A program made the position numbers and the translations under genes. This document shows positions 10,831-21,897 of a stretch of DNA of 64,000 nucleotides, one piece after another (within the stretch, counting starts at the first letter, position 1; each line of letters starts with the position of its first letter). This stretch comes from Eretmocerus hayati (taxonomy: Eukaryota; Arthropoda; Insecta; Hymenoptera; Aphelinidae): assembly GCA_029851415.1 (NCBI GenBank), contig CM056742.1:97136976-97200975 (forward strand), read 5' to 3'. Under the pieces are notes generated by a model that was given only the letters and a program-made list of their open reading frames with translations, had not been told where the DNA came from and did no database searches.

Positions 10831-13170
10831 CCAGCGAGCTTATTATATTCTCAGTTCGAAAGAGTATTCTTCTTACCACAAATCATGCGACAAAGGGGGG
10901 ATGACCAGATAGCTTTTTGGGAAAGCTTGGATACAATTTCTGTTCGCGAAATGACGAGAACGGATTATGAACCTTCGAAGTCTCGCTTTCACGTTAACAA
11001 TATCACAGACCTACTTAATTTCGAGAAGGCTGCATGCGTTTTGGCAAGGGAGATGGAGGGCAATAACTAACCAATTGCTCCCATCAAAGCTACTCATAAC
11101 TGCCTAGAGGCATCGAATGCTCCATCTGATGAAGCACAGGGCTTGTCGGCAGAACTGCGTTTGTGCGAAGGTGCTACAATACTTCTGCGAAGGAACATCT
11201 GGGTCGCGAAAGAAACGGCTAGCGGTTCAGTGGGGCGCAGTGACAGATATTATCTACCAACTCTCAACCATTAACGATGTTTACCACAAAAACATGCCCA
11301 TTCGTATACTGACCAAATTAGGAAAATACACACAAAATACACAGGTCCAACTTCTCATTCGAATCCAGTACCAATTATACCTACTACCGCTTCTTAAAAA
11401 AACGAAATATATCCTGTGATCAGAAAAATTCTCGATCATGTTGGAATACGCTGTGAGTATCGGCTAGTCTGAGTATCCGTAGGCCCCAAGGCATCACTTT
11501 GGACGAAGCGATAGGTGACATTGGCGATAACGGATTCCAAGTTAGGCTCACATATGTTGCGATATCACGGGTCAGAACATTGAACGGTCTCATAAAAAAG
11601 CCCTCTTTCGATATCGACTGTTTATGGAGGATCAGTTCTAGGTCGTCATGACAGCACGATGTAATGAGGTCCCAAGACTTTCGAACATTGCGCCAACATT
11701 CCGAATCGACACCAGAATCAGCTATGTACTTGAGTAGAAAACTAGATTTCCGTTCAAGAAATCGCCGATCTCAGTCCAGCATGCATGCAAAGTCTGGTTC
11801 CAAATGTGTATTAATTGCAATGTTGAAAATGAGTTTCATTCTTGTCTGTAGCTCGACTGGGTATCTTACCGATCTATGAGCTAACCATCCCGAGAAAATA
11901 TGATCGCATGGTATGCGAATACTTTTTCTCCTCTGCGTTAAAGCTTTCAATCTATGCATCGAATGTATTGCACGTATCAAGTACTGTCCATATCTTCCAT
12001 GAAATGTTCGTACTTCTAATGAACGTTAAAGGACCAATGGGTCGTTAGTCCCTGATTGATAAATTTCAATTCGATTCAAATTCAAACTCCTGACTCATAT
12101 CACTATTACTTGTTTGAGTGCCTAGCATTATGTGACAAAGATACAGTGGAACCAAGAAAAAGACCTTTGGTGCTCACTAAGACTAGAACGCTTATGCGCA
12201 CACGTCATGCTACATACTGAGGGGCTATAAGATGGGGAGCACCGTTGGATATATCCGACGGGTAGCGATTGAAATCTCATGCGAATGAAAGAATGACACC
12301 GCTAGATGGGATATTTATCGTCCCTACCTCAAAGTCTTACGGATGCTGACAGCTTACGGAGACGACTCGATAAAATAGGTGGCTGGGAGCCTAAATCCCC
12401 TCCACCGCTGAAATACTCTTTCTTACACGAACTGGAATCACATCATGCTACAACTTCAGGTAAATCTCCAGCATTCTGTCATGCCGATCTGGATACTACA
12501 GTGAGTACTCTCTAATCTGGAGTCATCGAGAGTCAATTCAAATTCTGGCTGATTCCAGTGGACGCAAACAAAGATCTTGTCAAAGAGCTGAGTAATCGCC
12601 CCATTCAACACTCCTACGACATGAAATTGTACTCGTTGGGTGAAACTCTCCCAGCTAGCACGCAGTGCCGCCTCATCTCTTCAATTTTGGAAGGAAGAAG
12701 ACAGTATACAACATATTGGAAGGGCATGGAAAGTCCAAATCAACTTTTAACATGACCTCCCAGATTATGCGGCTCCTTGATGGAATCTGTGGATTTGACA
12801 GGGGTAGAGTTCGTACTATTAACCCTCAGGGAGCCAAACTGCGGACAGTGGACGATATTGTCATACAATGAAAATTTCATTGCTTGACAGAGTACGATCA
12901 GCACCTCAGTGACCAAAGCGATCGTCTACAAGGAGAAAATAACTCTTGCGCTAAGAGGAGTGATGCAAGTTATCGAGGAATTTTGGCAGAATACGGAGAT
13001 ATTTGGTGTATCACATCCGATCTTCGAATATTTGACTGTATTGGAGGAGTCACTCCGATGACATCAATCGGTTTGCGGTCTACAAGTAGAATCAATCATC
13101 GGAACTCCTCAACGCATCACAATATCTAATGATATCCTCTAGTTTTCGATTTCGAACCTAGTGTACCCAC
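10831..13170. other. Unassigned sequence with short open frames only
   Basis: Frames up to about 100 codons occur on the plus strand (10885-11070, 11117-11419, 12306-12515, 12558-12755). None shows a domain, a consistent reading frame or splice signals that would join them. It may be old decayed repeat sequence. Confidence 0.35.
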
Positions 13171-13495
13171 CGTCTTCCTTTTTTTCTTTTTTTTTTTATT
13201 CGAAGCATTGAGGCCTTGAAGGCCTATACAGCTATACTGTGTGGTGATACTGTTTGATAATCTGTGTACTACCGTCTTCCGTAGCCTAAGAAAATCTCTA
13301 CATGCTTCGGATTCTCCCCCCGAAACAACACGAACTGCGTCTTTTGCTTCAGTTTTGACCAAGAATACCCTTTCGACACCCCATGCCATCATCAGGAATC
13401 TCGTGTATCCTGACTTTTGTCTTTGGCTCAACCCATTCCTGATAAGCTTAGGTAATCTCCTCTCTGGCCGGCAACACTCCCGTTTTTCTTAAAGA
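13170..13495 (-). mobile_element. Possible 3' end of a polyadenylated retroelement or processed copy
   Basis: On the minus strand an open stretch (13431-13126) runs into GCTTCGAATAAAAAAAAAAA and a further A-rich run, that is, an AATAAA signal merging with a poly-A tail near 13200-13180. A terminal A tract on one strand after a short coding-like piece is typical of LINE insertions or processed pseudogenes. No reverse transcriptase or known protein motif is recognised upstream, so the source is unknown. Confidence 0.35.
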
Positions 13496-14019
13496 AATGC
13501 ACCATGAATGATACACACTGCATGCAAGTTGTGCATGAATGGTATGAGTGTGTTTGAATGAGTGCTCACGTCATGTAGTGGGTTGAAGTAACTGCAAACA
13601 ACTGTCAATAAGTCTTCCTTCAACCTCCAGGAATCGAAATTTGGAAGAGATAGGTAGGTCGCTTTTCAGATCCTGAGGATGAGAGGAGGGAGAGAGACTC
13701 TTAGGGAGTGCAGCTTGGTCAATGATCGAGAGGATTTTTCCATGGTCGTTTCCCAACCATTCAATTCTATCTATATATGATACAGATGTATGAATTAACA
13801 AAATATGCGCTCTGTGGGGAAATGTGGATTCAAATATGACCAGCTTTGAACCTCAGCTACAGAGAGATTTGCCGTCAAACCAGCTCGATGAAGATCTCCC
13901 ATCAAAATCAACAGATTGAATGCAACATCGCAATTCAGTGTCGCTCTCTCAACACACATCCAGTACCACTTGAAAAAAGCCATGGACAACTATACATAGT
14001 TTAAGGAGAGTCTGCACAT
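13496..14019. other. Unassigned sequence
   Basis: Two minus-strand open frames (13801-13571 and 13989-13795) have no clear motif. One contains ILMGDLHRA, weakly like an endonuclease motif, but its context does not support that. Nothing else was seen. Confidence 0.3.
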
Positions 14020-14420
14020 ACTGTATGCGTCGTCTGCTAGAGCCACCTTTCAACTCCCAAATTTCACTCACTGCATGTACCATAACTCCATCGAAACTAA
14101 TATCGCTCCATGGCGCGAGTCTCTTGAATCCACTGGTCCGATGAGCATATGCACGTTGCGGTAAATTCGATATGAATCTTTATATTCTTGCAATGGCGAT
14201 CCATAAACCCCAACCGCAGTTCTGTGGTGTCAACGTTGCGAGAATATCGAGAATTATATTGTACCTATCCTTACTCGCGTATGCTCATCATTATCAGTGG
14301 ATCCAAGACACTCTCGCCATGGGGCGATATCATTCTCAACGGACTTATTTCGAATACAGCAGGCAAATTTGGTAGCCGAGCGGAGGTTCTCTAGCAGACG
14401 ACGCGTTAGCCTTTGCGGCC
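14020..14420. repeat. Diverged inverted repeat, possibly two copies of a coding fragment
   Basis: Plus-strand 14020-14215 aligns, by eye at roughly 70%, with the reverse complement of 14230-14420. Shared blocks include CGTCGTCTGCTAGAG, the ATATCG...CCATGGCG region and GATCCACTG...ATGAGCATA. The right copy read on the minus strand stays open for 68 codons (14460-14254); the left copy differs by small indels. The pattern suggests an inverted duplication of one short, once-coding fragment, now decayed. The protein is not recognised. Confidence 0.55.
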
Positions 14421-15090
14421 TCGTCTCAATACCATTGCCTATACACATGGGACACAGCAAATATGAATCTCATCCACTTACCTCCGCCTTGCATCATTTT
14501 GTAGAACTTAGATTCGATATGGAGCTGTGGATGCCGGGTTTTGATGCACTCTAATTTTATTGCAACTTCTTCCCCGGTTGCAATGTTGGTCCCTGTAGTA
14601 ATGACATGACATTTGTAATTCTATTCGAGAGCCACTACTGAATGGTTGATCATTGTGGACAACAAGGAGGAGACCATATCCTAACTCCATGCACCACAGA
14701 ATAATCTTTTCCTTGCATTTTCTTACATTTTGGGAAGTGCCACAGCTTATTTTTCGTGGTGATCAGACTGGGAGGCGTATGTCTAATTTCCGTGGAGTTC
14801 GAGTATCAGCTATGGTGATGCTTCCCTTGAATTCTTCCATTCCTCCAAATACATTTCGAATGCCAAGATCGCTTCACGTGTGCGAAAATGTGCGAAAGAA
14901 GGTGCAAGTCCAATTCACAGACTATGAACGATTAAAGGGCGTGAGTTCACAGTAGAAGCTCATTCCCGCAAGTTGATGTTTGACTCATATCTTCATAAAT
15001 TTGGAAAAGGATGACATCCTGCAAAGATGGAATCATAAATAGTATATTACTGTACTAGGCAAGGAGATTGGATTTCCGTGACTGTGTGAT
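14421..15090. other. Unassigned sequence
   Basis: One 100-codon plus-strand frame (14653-14955) has no recognisable features. No repeat structure was noticed before the Penelope-associated repeat that begins near 15091. Confidence 0.35.
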
Positions 15091-15302
15091 AACACAGGCC
15101 CACGAAAAGAAATTCTTTTTTGTCAGAGGAGTTTGAAGTCATTTCTCTCTCCTTTTGAGCCGCTGAACACGAATCCGTGGTCAGATGTGGGTGCTGAACA
15201 GGTCATTTTCGGGAAATGACCCAATTTACGGGTCATACATAAATCCTTAGACAGCCCATACTGTAGACAAACATTGACTTGGTGGAACATCCTAGTATAA
15301 CT
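15091..15302 (-). repeat. Repeat copy A, inverted relative to 27465-27680
   Basis: About 200 bases, from ACACAGGCCCACGAAAA to CTAGTATAACT, match the reverse complement of about 27465-27675 at close to 90% by eye. They include TTTTGAGCCGCTGAACACGA and TTTACGGGTCATACATAAA. The other copy lies just 3' of the Penelope-like reverse transcriptase, so this is probably the 3' part of the same family. Confidence 0.75.
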
Positions 15303-15508
15303 CTCCGACTGTGCGAGAAATATGTTTCTGGGATCGCTGACTTCAAACCCGGAATCAGTGGGACGCCAACGAGTCGAAATGTTGACATAACCTCAGAAAT
15401 CATGATTTTGTGAGTTTTCGGAATATCCTAATCAGATAGTCGTTTCACTACGGTCCGCATAAGTTTCGGGGGTCACTGAGTTCAAATCCGATGTCGATAC
15501 AGGTCCAG
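15303..15508. other. Flanking sequence of the gag-only LTR element
   Basis: About 200 bases between repeat copy A and the LTR. A stretch with GGGATCGCTGA and GACATAACCT resembles 22845-22915 on the far side of the LTR element, so the insertion target was itself a locally repeated sequence. The target duplication CCAG is at 15505-15508. Confidence 0.5.
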
Positions 15509-16346
15509 TGTAACGTCGAATATTGAATGTGATGAGTGACTGTTTTTGAGCCTCGCGTTTCCGCGAAAAGCTCGGGACCAGTCTAACAAAAGGGTGAGTT
15601 GAGATTTCGAAATTTGAAAATAATGGCGCGTTTCTAAGACGATTCTTTAAATGAAAATTCAGAGAGTCATACCTTACCCAATCTCCATATAATTTGAATA
15701 GAAGGAGAAAAGAAAGTATCTGATGAGTTAAAAAAACTTGGAAATCTAGACAATTTATTGATGTGACGACTTTAGAAAAATTATACAGAAGAAATAAATA
15801 CTTCAAATTTGAGTTGAATTAGATTCTCGAGAGATGCAAAAATAGGAACTCGCCACCGAGGGCGAGCACAACTGAGCGGCACAATGCCGTCTAGCAGACT
15901 CCTGCTTGGAAAAACGTACAGAATTTCCATAGCTTAAGTGATTCTCATGACATGGAGGGGAACTCTGATATTTGGATATGAAGCTATCTGGCGTTTTTTC
16001 ATTGGTTCCTATTCTACGCTTGAGGTCACATATTTTTCCGGGATTAGATATATCTTATGTACTAAAACACGCTCGGTCACGCTCATACCCGCTTATATGC
16101 GGCACGCATGTTTTTATCTCCAAAGCCATTTTCGCCGTCATCAAGGTGTACAGAACGATCATTATTGGGAACTATTCATAGGAGTGGAGGTATACAAGAA
16201 GAGGTTCCACAAGCGAGCGCATCATGATCTTGAGCCGTAGGTTGAGAGATTTGAGAATTGGAAAAAGATGGAAAGATGCTTGAAAATGTGAGTGTGTGTA
16301 TTGAGAGAGAAATAATTTGAATGAGAGAGATGGCTTCGACATCACA
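15509..16346 (-). repeat. 3' LTR of the gag-only element
   Basis: This is the left copy on the plus strand and the 3' LTR in element orientation. It is bounded by TG and CA with imperfect inverted termini. On the minus strand it contains CATATAAGC (16091-16099) and AATAAA (15754-15759) in promoter-then-polyadenylation order. The polypurine tract abuts at 16347. Confidence 0.9.
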
Positions 16347-16356
16347 CCCCTACCCT
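16347..16356 (-). promoter_or_regulatory. Polypurine tract
   Basis: Immediately upstream of the 3' LTR the minus strand reads AGGGTAGGGG directly before the LTR TG. This is the expected primer site for plus-strand DNA synthesis and fixes the element's orientation. Confidence 0.7.
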
Positions 16357-17660
16357 AAAATGCTTGGTAGAGGCCTAAGATGAATAGCAAGCACAACCTG
16401 AGTCATAAGGGTGGTGAAGGGTCATAGGGTGTCCGAAGTTGTCAGAGAATAAGGGAAATTGCAATGAGATGTAGAGCTATGCCAATTTTCTGTTGCACAT
16501 TGATTAGCAATCTGAGTCCCTAGAGTGTTGTGTGTAGATGAGCACTCCGAGGATGTTCGGTAGTTTCTCAGATGAGATCTCTGATGTCTCGGAGGCTATT
16601 ACTCACTTGGATCAAGACAAGATTGGAGTAATGCCACATTAGTCATTTGCTTTTGAATGATCCAATAAAACACTAAAAAGGGAGTTTCCAATCAGTTAAT
16701 GCCTTCTCACAAGATTTTTGAGTGGTTGAGGGACAAACAACTATGGGCTAGCTGATTCTGTCTGTTGACATAGATTCTGAGATGAGTCTCGACGGTAAAT
16801 AGTTGATAGACAGGTTGAAAGATAGGAGGAATCGACAAAGATCTTCATGCTCGTTCTTGTGATTTCTCTTGAAGGAAGGGTATTGTGGAATAGGAAACGA
16901 CTTTTCACTGGGGATATCCGGTGCTGATGGTTCTACTATACTGCTCTGAACTACAACCACATCCATAACACTCTTACAGTGTTCGGTAGCTTGAATTTGA
17001 GATAAGATAACATAGAATGAGATACAGAAATTTCGAAATGGATCAAAGCTAAGGATATAATAAGCAGGTTCAAAAATTGGACTCATATAATCGGTTGAAG
17101 ATCATCCATCTTAGACTATCGGTTGATGATCCTATCATTACCCTTGCAACATGTCTTATTTCCAACTGCCGGAAACAATTTACTTAGAATCTAAAACGAC
17201 AATGATTATTCTAACTTATACTAACTCACGTACTATGAGACGATATTTTCCTGCTTATTTGATGAATCAGTTGAACGATGCTCTACGGACTTAATATTGC
17301 TGATTTCATACTGATAAAATACGGAATAGCACTTGCTGGTCTCGATTTCAATTCGTTGTCATTGGTCTGACTCTATTCGTTTGATTGTAATGCAGATATT
17401 TCCTTCGAGCCAAAGATATTCCTGAGTCAGATGGCAATCACTTTATTGATTATGATTCACATTCTGAACGGGTCCAAAAAGTATAATACTGTGGCCCACT
17501 ATTGCTTTTTATTCCTTCAAAGAATTCGAAAAGATTGTTATGAATATCCGAGTTGAATATTTGGTCGACGAGACCAAATATTCAACTCGTATATTAACCA
17601 TCAAGGACGAAAAAATCTACCAAAATCACTTATGTTATGAATATCATTTGTTTCCAATAT
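16357..17660 (-). other. 3' untranslated interior of the gag-only element
   Basis: About 1.3 kb lie between the gag stop and the PPT. One 112-codon minus-strand frame (17086-16748) has no recognisable motif; no protease DTG/DSG, reverse transcriptase YXDD or integrase zinc finger was seen in any frame. The notable feature is the hairpin at 17549-17589. Confidence 0.5.
17549..17589. repeat. Perfect 18-bp hairpin just 3' of gag
   Basis: The arm CGAGTTGAATATTTGGTC (17549-17566) is followed by a 5-base loop and its exact complement (17572-17589). It begins 72 bases after the gag stop in element orientation. A perfect stem in otherwise ordinary sequence could act in RNA processing, export, packaging or 3'-end protection of the gag message; which of these is unknown. 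Confidence 0.85.
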
Positions 17661-19088
17661 TCATCTTTTAAGTGAGTTGGAATTGATAGACAGGGATCGT
17701 TGAGGATCTCGGTGGACAATATTGGGTGAACTTTTGGAATTGTCAGAGACTGATTGGGAATCTAGGTGGGTATTTCCTTCTTGGGAAAAATGCTTGGATT
17801 TTTCATGGCTCAAATAAGCTGTGCTTCTAAAAACGTCGCAAATATTTTCCGACAGACTGAAGATAAAAATGATAAGAGCACATTGAAGTATAAAGAACAG
17901 GACTGTTGATTTCTGAATGTCGTAACACAATGGAGAAATTTTCAGTTGAGAATTGATTTGCATATTTGAGCCATGGAGAAAGGAGTTTATGAGAATATTT
18001 GCATTGAATATCGAATTGAGAATCGAACAGAGTCCGAACTGAGGTTTCTTTCGTATTATCGACGATTCATCACCTCCCTCTCGATTTTGTAATTTGGAAG
18101 CAGTTTCGAAACCATACTCTCTTGCAGTTCGAATCTTAAATTCGTTCAAAATAGGTTGATCTGATGTTGGAATGAAAATTTGTTTCCTGTCTGATGAGAA
18201 GGAAATAGGATGTTCTGAATGCGGTACAGTCGCCCAGAAATTCAGATTCGATATCTGATAATTGGATAGAAACTCGGAATGAGAAAGAGAGGTTTTAGGA
18301 TCTGTCAAATGTATAGGTGCTCCCATTAGTGATGAATTTGCTTGCGATTGTGTAACCTCCGTGCTCGAAAACTCTCTACTGAATTGAAATTGATCCAATA
18401 TTCCAGTGATATTTTTGTTGCTTTCTATTGTTGATGAGTCAACTAGACTGTTTAGAAGGTCGTAATTTGATGGACACGCATTACTTGTTGGATTTTGAAT
18501 GGTGAAAAATGCTCTGAGCAAACTTTCATTGCTCATGAATCTCAGTCTGTTTGCATACTGTATTGCTATAAACAATGCTGTTTTTAAGGTACTCGGCCTC
18601 TCGTGCCACGGAATAACCAAATCTAGTTTCAAACCATCGAAGAATGTTTCAACTAAATAAATTTCAACCGATTTCACCATATTTTCATCATAGATTCCCG
18701 CACAGTATGCGATATTGACTATCTGATGACCAATTTTCTTAATTCCATTGGAAAAAGCCACAAGACTTTCATTCTCGAATTGTGATAAACTACCCAATTT
18801 ACCAAGTAATTGAGGTATTGACTTTGATGATCGATAGATATTGTAAAGAAAGATTTTGAACTCTAAGAATGAAGATAACTGTTCGAATGATAAGGCGTAG
18901 CGGGGTTCTCCTTTCAGTTTCAAATAGAGTAGTTTGACAAAAACTGTTTCAGAATCAGGATCAATCATTGAAAACGCAAAGTTGCAGTCATCAAGAAAAT
19001 CATCCATCGGAATATTGTAACCGTCAAATTCAGAGACTAATGAAATTGCTGATTTTACCAGATACTCGCTATCTTCGTATGTATCCAT
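17661..19088 (-). CDS. gag: Intact gag-like protein with C-terminal hydrophobic segment
   Basis: A 475-codon uninterrupted frame, the only long gene of the LTR element. Residues about 15-180 have the layout of a Ty3/Gypsy-type gag: an FDGYNIPMDDFLDDC start, then a tryptophan-poor helical region, then QFENESLVAFSNGIKKIG, like the Q-x-ES-v-x-f conserved patch of this family. There is no CCHC knuckle. The middle (200-340) is Ser/Thr/Asn-rich. Residues about 394-412 (STVLFFILQCALIIFIFSL) form a strong candidate membrane segment, followed by a 63-residue polar, basic tail; retrotransposon gags normally lack this. The ATG sits in AAAAATGG, a good context. Structural assignment rests on pattern recognition; the membrane segment is seen directly and its function is unknown. 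Confidence 0.8.
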   Translation of the reverse strand: MDTYEDSEYLVKSAISLVSEFDGYNIPMDDFLDDCNFAFSMIDPDSETVFVKLLYLKLKGEPRYALSFEQLSSFLEFKIFLYNIYRSSKSIPQLLGKLGSLSQFENESLVAFSNGIKKIGHQIVNIAYCAGIYDENMVKSVEIYLVETFFDGLKLDLVIPWHERPSTLKTALFIAIQYANRLRFMSNESLLRAFFTIQNPTSNACPSNYDLLNSLVDSSTIESNKNITGILDQFQFSREFSSTEVTQSQANSSLMGAPIHLTDPKTSLSHSEFLSNYQISNLNFWATVPHSEHPISFSSDRKQIFIPTSDQPILNEFKIRTAREYGFETASKLQNREGGDESSIIRKKPQFGLCSILNSIFNANILINSFLHGSNMQINSQLKISPLCYDIQKSTVLFFILQCALIIFIFSLSENICDVFRSTAYLSHEKSKHFSQEGNTHLDSQSVSDNSKSSPNIVHRDPQRSLSINSNSLKR

Positions 19089-21876
19089 TTTTATAGGTAG
19101 CTCGAGTAAAATACAGAATATTATTGTGAGAATCGAAGATACTCAATTATAAGGATGATCCCAATATCAAGTTGCGTGTGAAAATTTGAAGAGTTTTCAT
19201 AACTGACACGGTAAGGATGAACGCTCGTGTGACGGGTCACGTGATTATAATGTTGCGTTGATATCTTCGAATTGAAAGAGGTATAGGTGAATAGAGCCGC
19301 TATTCTCTTGCTCATTATCATCCAAACGATATGAAAGTAATTCTCGTGGCTTACTTGAGCAACGCACGTATCTCGGATTTACTGGAGACCCCACTAATCT
19401 GGCTATATAAGGCGTGGCCACATTATTATGGATAAATGTTATTTGGACAAGATTTTTTACATAACTGCTATTTGGAAACTTCCTCGTTTCTACGAAAAAC
19501 TGACCTTGATGATGTAGTACTGACTTTGATCAACACACCTTGAGATAGTTTTTTTTCAATGAATTTTAAGAGAGGTATGTGGACAAGAATTTTGACTTGG
19601 AAACCTATTGAAAAACTTTGAATTCGGGAGTCTATCTTTCTGATTCTCCCGCAATGGCTCAATTTTACAGAGATTCTTATGATCAACTCACAATCAGTCC
19701 ATCAGAAACTTTGAATTATTGGTGAGGTAAGATGACCTAGAGTTAAGAGATTCCCCCTCAATTTATGAACGAATTCGGGTCCGGAAGATCTTAAAATCGC
19801 GGAAATAAAATTATGGGTCTCCCGAACATTGAAGTTCGAACTTTGTGCCTTGAACTCGGGGAATGATTAATATTGAAATTATCACGGATTCTGAAGACTT
19901 GATGTCAGATTGTAGTCAAACCTATGACTCTCCTAATTTAGAATTTGCGGGTTTGGGATTTGTATTACAGAAGTTGAGGAATATCCTGGAATTTGGAAAT
20001 TGAATTTCGTTGGCTTGTTGGGTTCAAAAATTTGAGATTTTTAAAATGAAGAATCCCGGATGTTATAAATCATATGAGTTTACACTTGAGAGTTTTGCAT
20101 ACGTGTGAAACCTGAAATCCAACTCTCGACACCCTTTTGAATTTCGAAACCTGAAATTTGGAGTCTTCACTTCGAAAAATGTGTAGGTTTGGGGAACTTG
20201 GAACGCGTAAAATTGTGTTCTAAAAAATAGAAAAGCTTGATAGTTTAAAGTTGAGGGACTTTGAGATTTGGAATCATCAGTTTCAGAGAATTTTGTACAA
20301 AAAATTGACAAACTCGTAAGTTTGAATTTGGAAGAAAAAATTTCGATTCGGAATCTTGAGTTTTAGACCTTCGACAAATATGGATACCGGCTTCGAAAAA
20401 TTCTTGAACAGGAATCAACCTTCAAAATTTTGTGAGTATAAATGCGGAATTTCATGGATGAGAGATTTGAAAATTTCAGAAGTTTTTGAGGGTTTGGAAA
20501 TTTAGGGTTTTACAATCTTGTGAATCAATCCCTCGTACTTCAGGATTCTGATCAAAGAACTCTGGAATTTGGTGAAATTGGGAATGCAGCGAATTTGAAT
20601 TATCCTAATTTGATCCGAAAAATCAGATTTTTGTGTGGATAAAAACACTGGAATCTTGAATTAGGAAATGAGAAGGTGGGAACCAGTGGTTCTTGGATGG
20701 GAGAATTGTATAATCTGCGATCTTGCAAAATTGGGAATCAAATCTGAAAATTTCCAATCTTGGAATTAAGAGCTTCAAATCGGTCAATTTTAGAAATTAA
20801 AGAGGTTCGCGGTTCAGAACTTGTAATTATAGAACTAGCTTTGAGGATTCTGAAATTTTCATTTCAGGACTTCGAAGAGTTTCCGTGAATTTCCAAGTGA
20901 AACTTTTGAACCTAGCAAATGTTGTGTATTTAGAATCCTCTATCTGAAATATGTAAAATTTGTGATCCAGTGTGATTGGAAGATTTCGAATTTTGTAGCG
21001 TTTGAGAATTTGGAGATCGAAAGGCTTTTGGCGTTATGAAACGAATGCCCTAAATTTTGAGAAGTGAGAAGTGGGAACTTTAGGGAAAATTCGACATTTC
21101 GATTCAATTCTCGTACATCAAATGTTCGTAAGACTCATAAAACATTAAAGATCTGAAATGTACAAATGTAGATATTGGAATCTAATGAATTTGAAAATAA
21201 CAATTTGTAGATTAGTGTCTGCAGGATCTAGAATTTTGAGAAATTTGAAACTTGAAATCAATAGTTCTCAATTCTGAGAATTTTTTTATTCTGGATGAAC
21301 AGAATCTCCAACTATCTCAATTGAGCGTTCTGAAATGCAAAATTGACGAATCTTAGAATTTTATAGCTCGGGATGAGTGATTCAGGATTCAAAGAGTCAT
21401 TTCTTTGTAGACTTGGAATTTTGAATTTTGTAAAATTGGAGTTTAGAGAGTTTGAATATTAGTAACCTTGGATTTTGGATGAAAGGAGAATCGAAATTTT
21501 GTGTAATCGAGCTTTAGGAAACTTCGAATTTAGTACACTTTGGAACAATGGAATAACGTATATTTCCTTTGGAAACTTTCGAAAATTGGGAACAAAAGTA
21601 TAAGAAATCTACTGAAGTTAAAGACTTGAGTGTCAAAAATTTGTAGATTGAGAAAATTTATATTTATGGAACTTTGAAGACTTTGAGAGTTTGGACTCTT
21701 GAATTCGGTCGGGGCCGAAAACTGGAAAACTCAAACGAGGAATTTATGCAACTCGGGAAGAGAGTTTGAAAATTCGTATTTTTTCGGGAAAGAGAAATTT
21801 TCCAAAAAAAATTTTTTCACTTTGACTCTTAAAAAGTGTGGAATTAGGGAGATAAGAATAACTTCACCCTTCGTTT
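19089..21876 (-). other. Long AT-rich leader of the gag-only element
   Basis: Between PBS and gag lie about 2.8 kb without long frames. From about 19700 to 21860 the plus strand is dominated by reiterated GAATTT, TTTGGAA and TTTGAAAATT words in irregular order, giving a degenerate low-complexity texture rather than a clean tandem repeat. A TATATAA at 19404-19410 lies about 315 bases upstream of the gag ATG. A spliced or internally initiated gag message is possible but not shown. Confidence 0.6.
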
Positions 21877-21894
21877 ATCCCTCCGGGGCCTCCA
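21877..21894 (-). promoter_or_regulatory. Primer binding site of the gag-only element
   Basis: Three bases after the 5' LTR the minus strand reads TGGAGGCCCCGGAGGGAT. The TGG start and the position are those of a tRNA primer site. The tRNA is not identified. Confidence 0.6.
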
Positions 21895-21897
21895 ATT

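Noticed and set aside
13795..13989. An endonuclease-like fragment (ILMGDLHRA)
   Set aside because: One short match without the other endonuclease motifs or a neighbouring polymerase is not enough.
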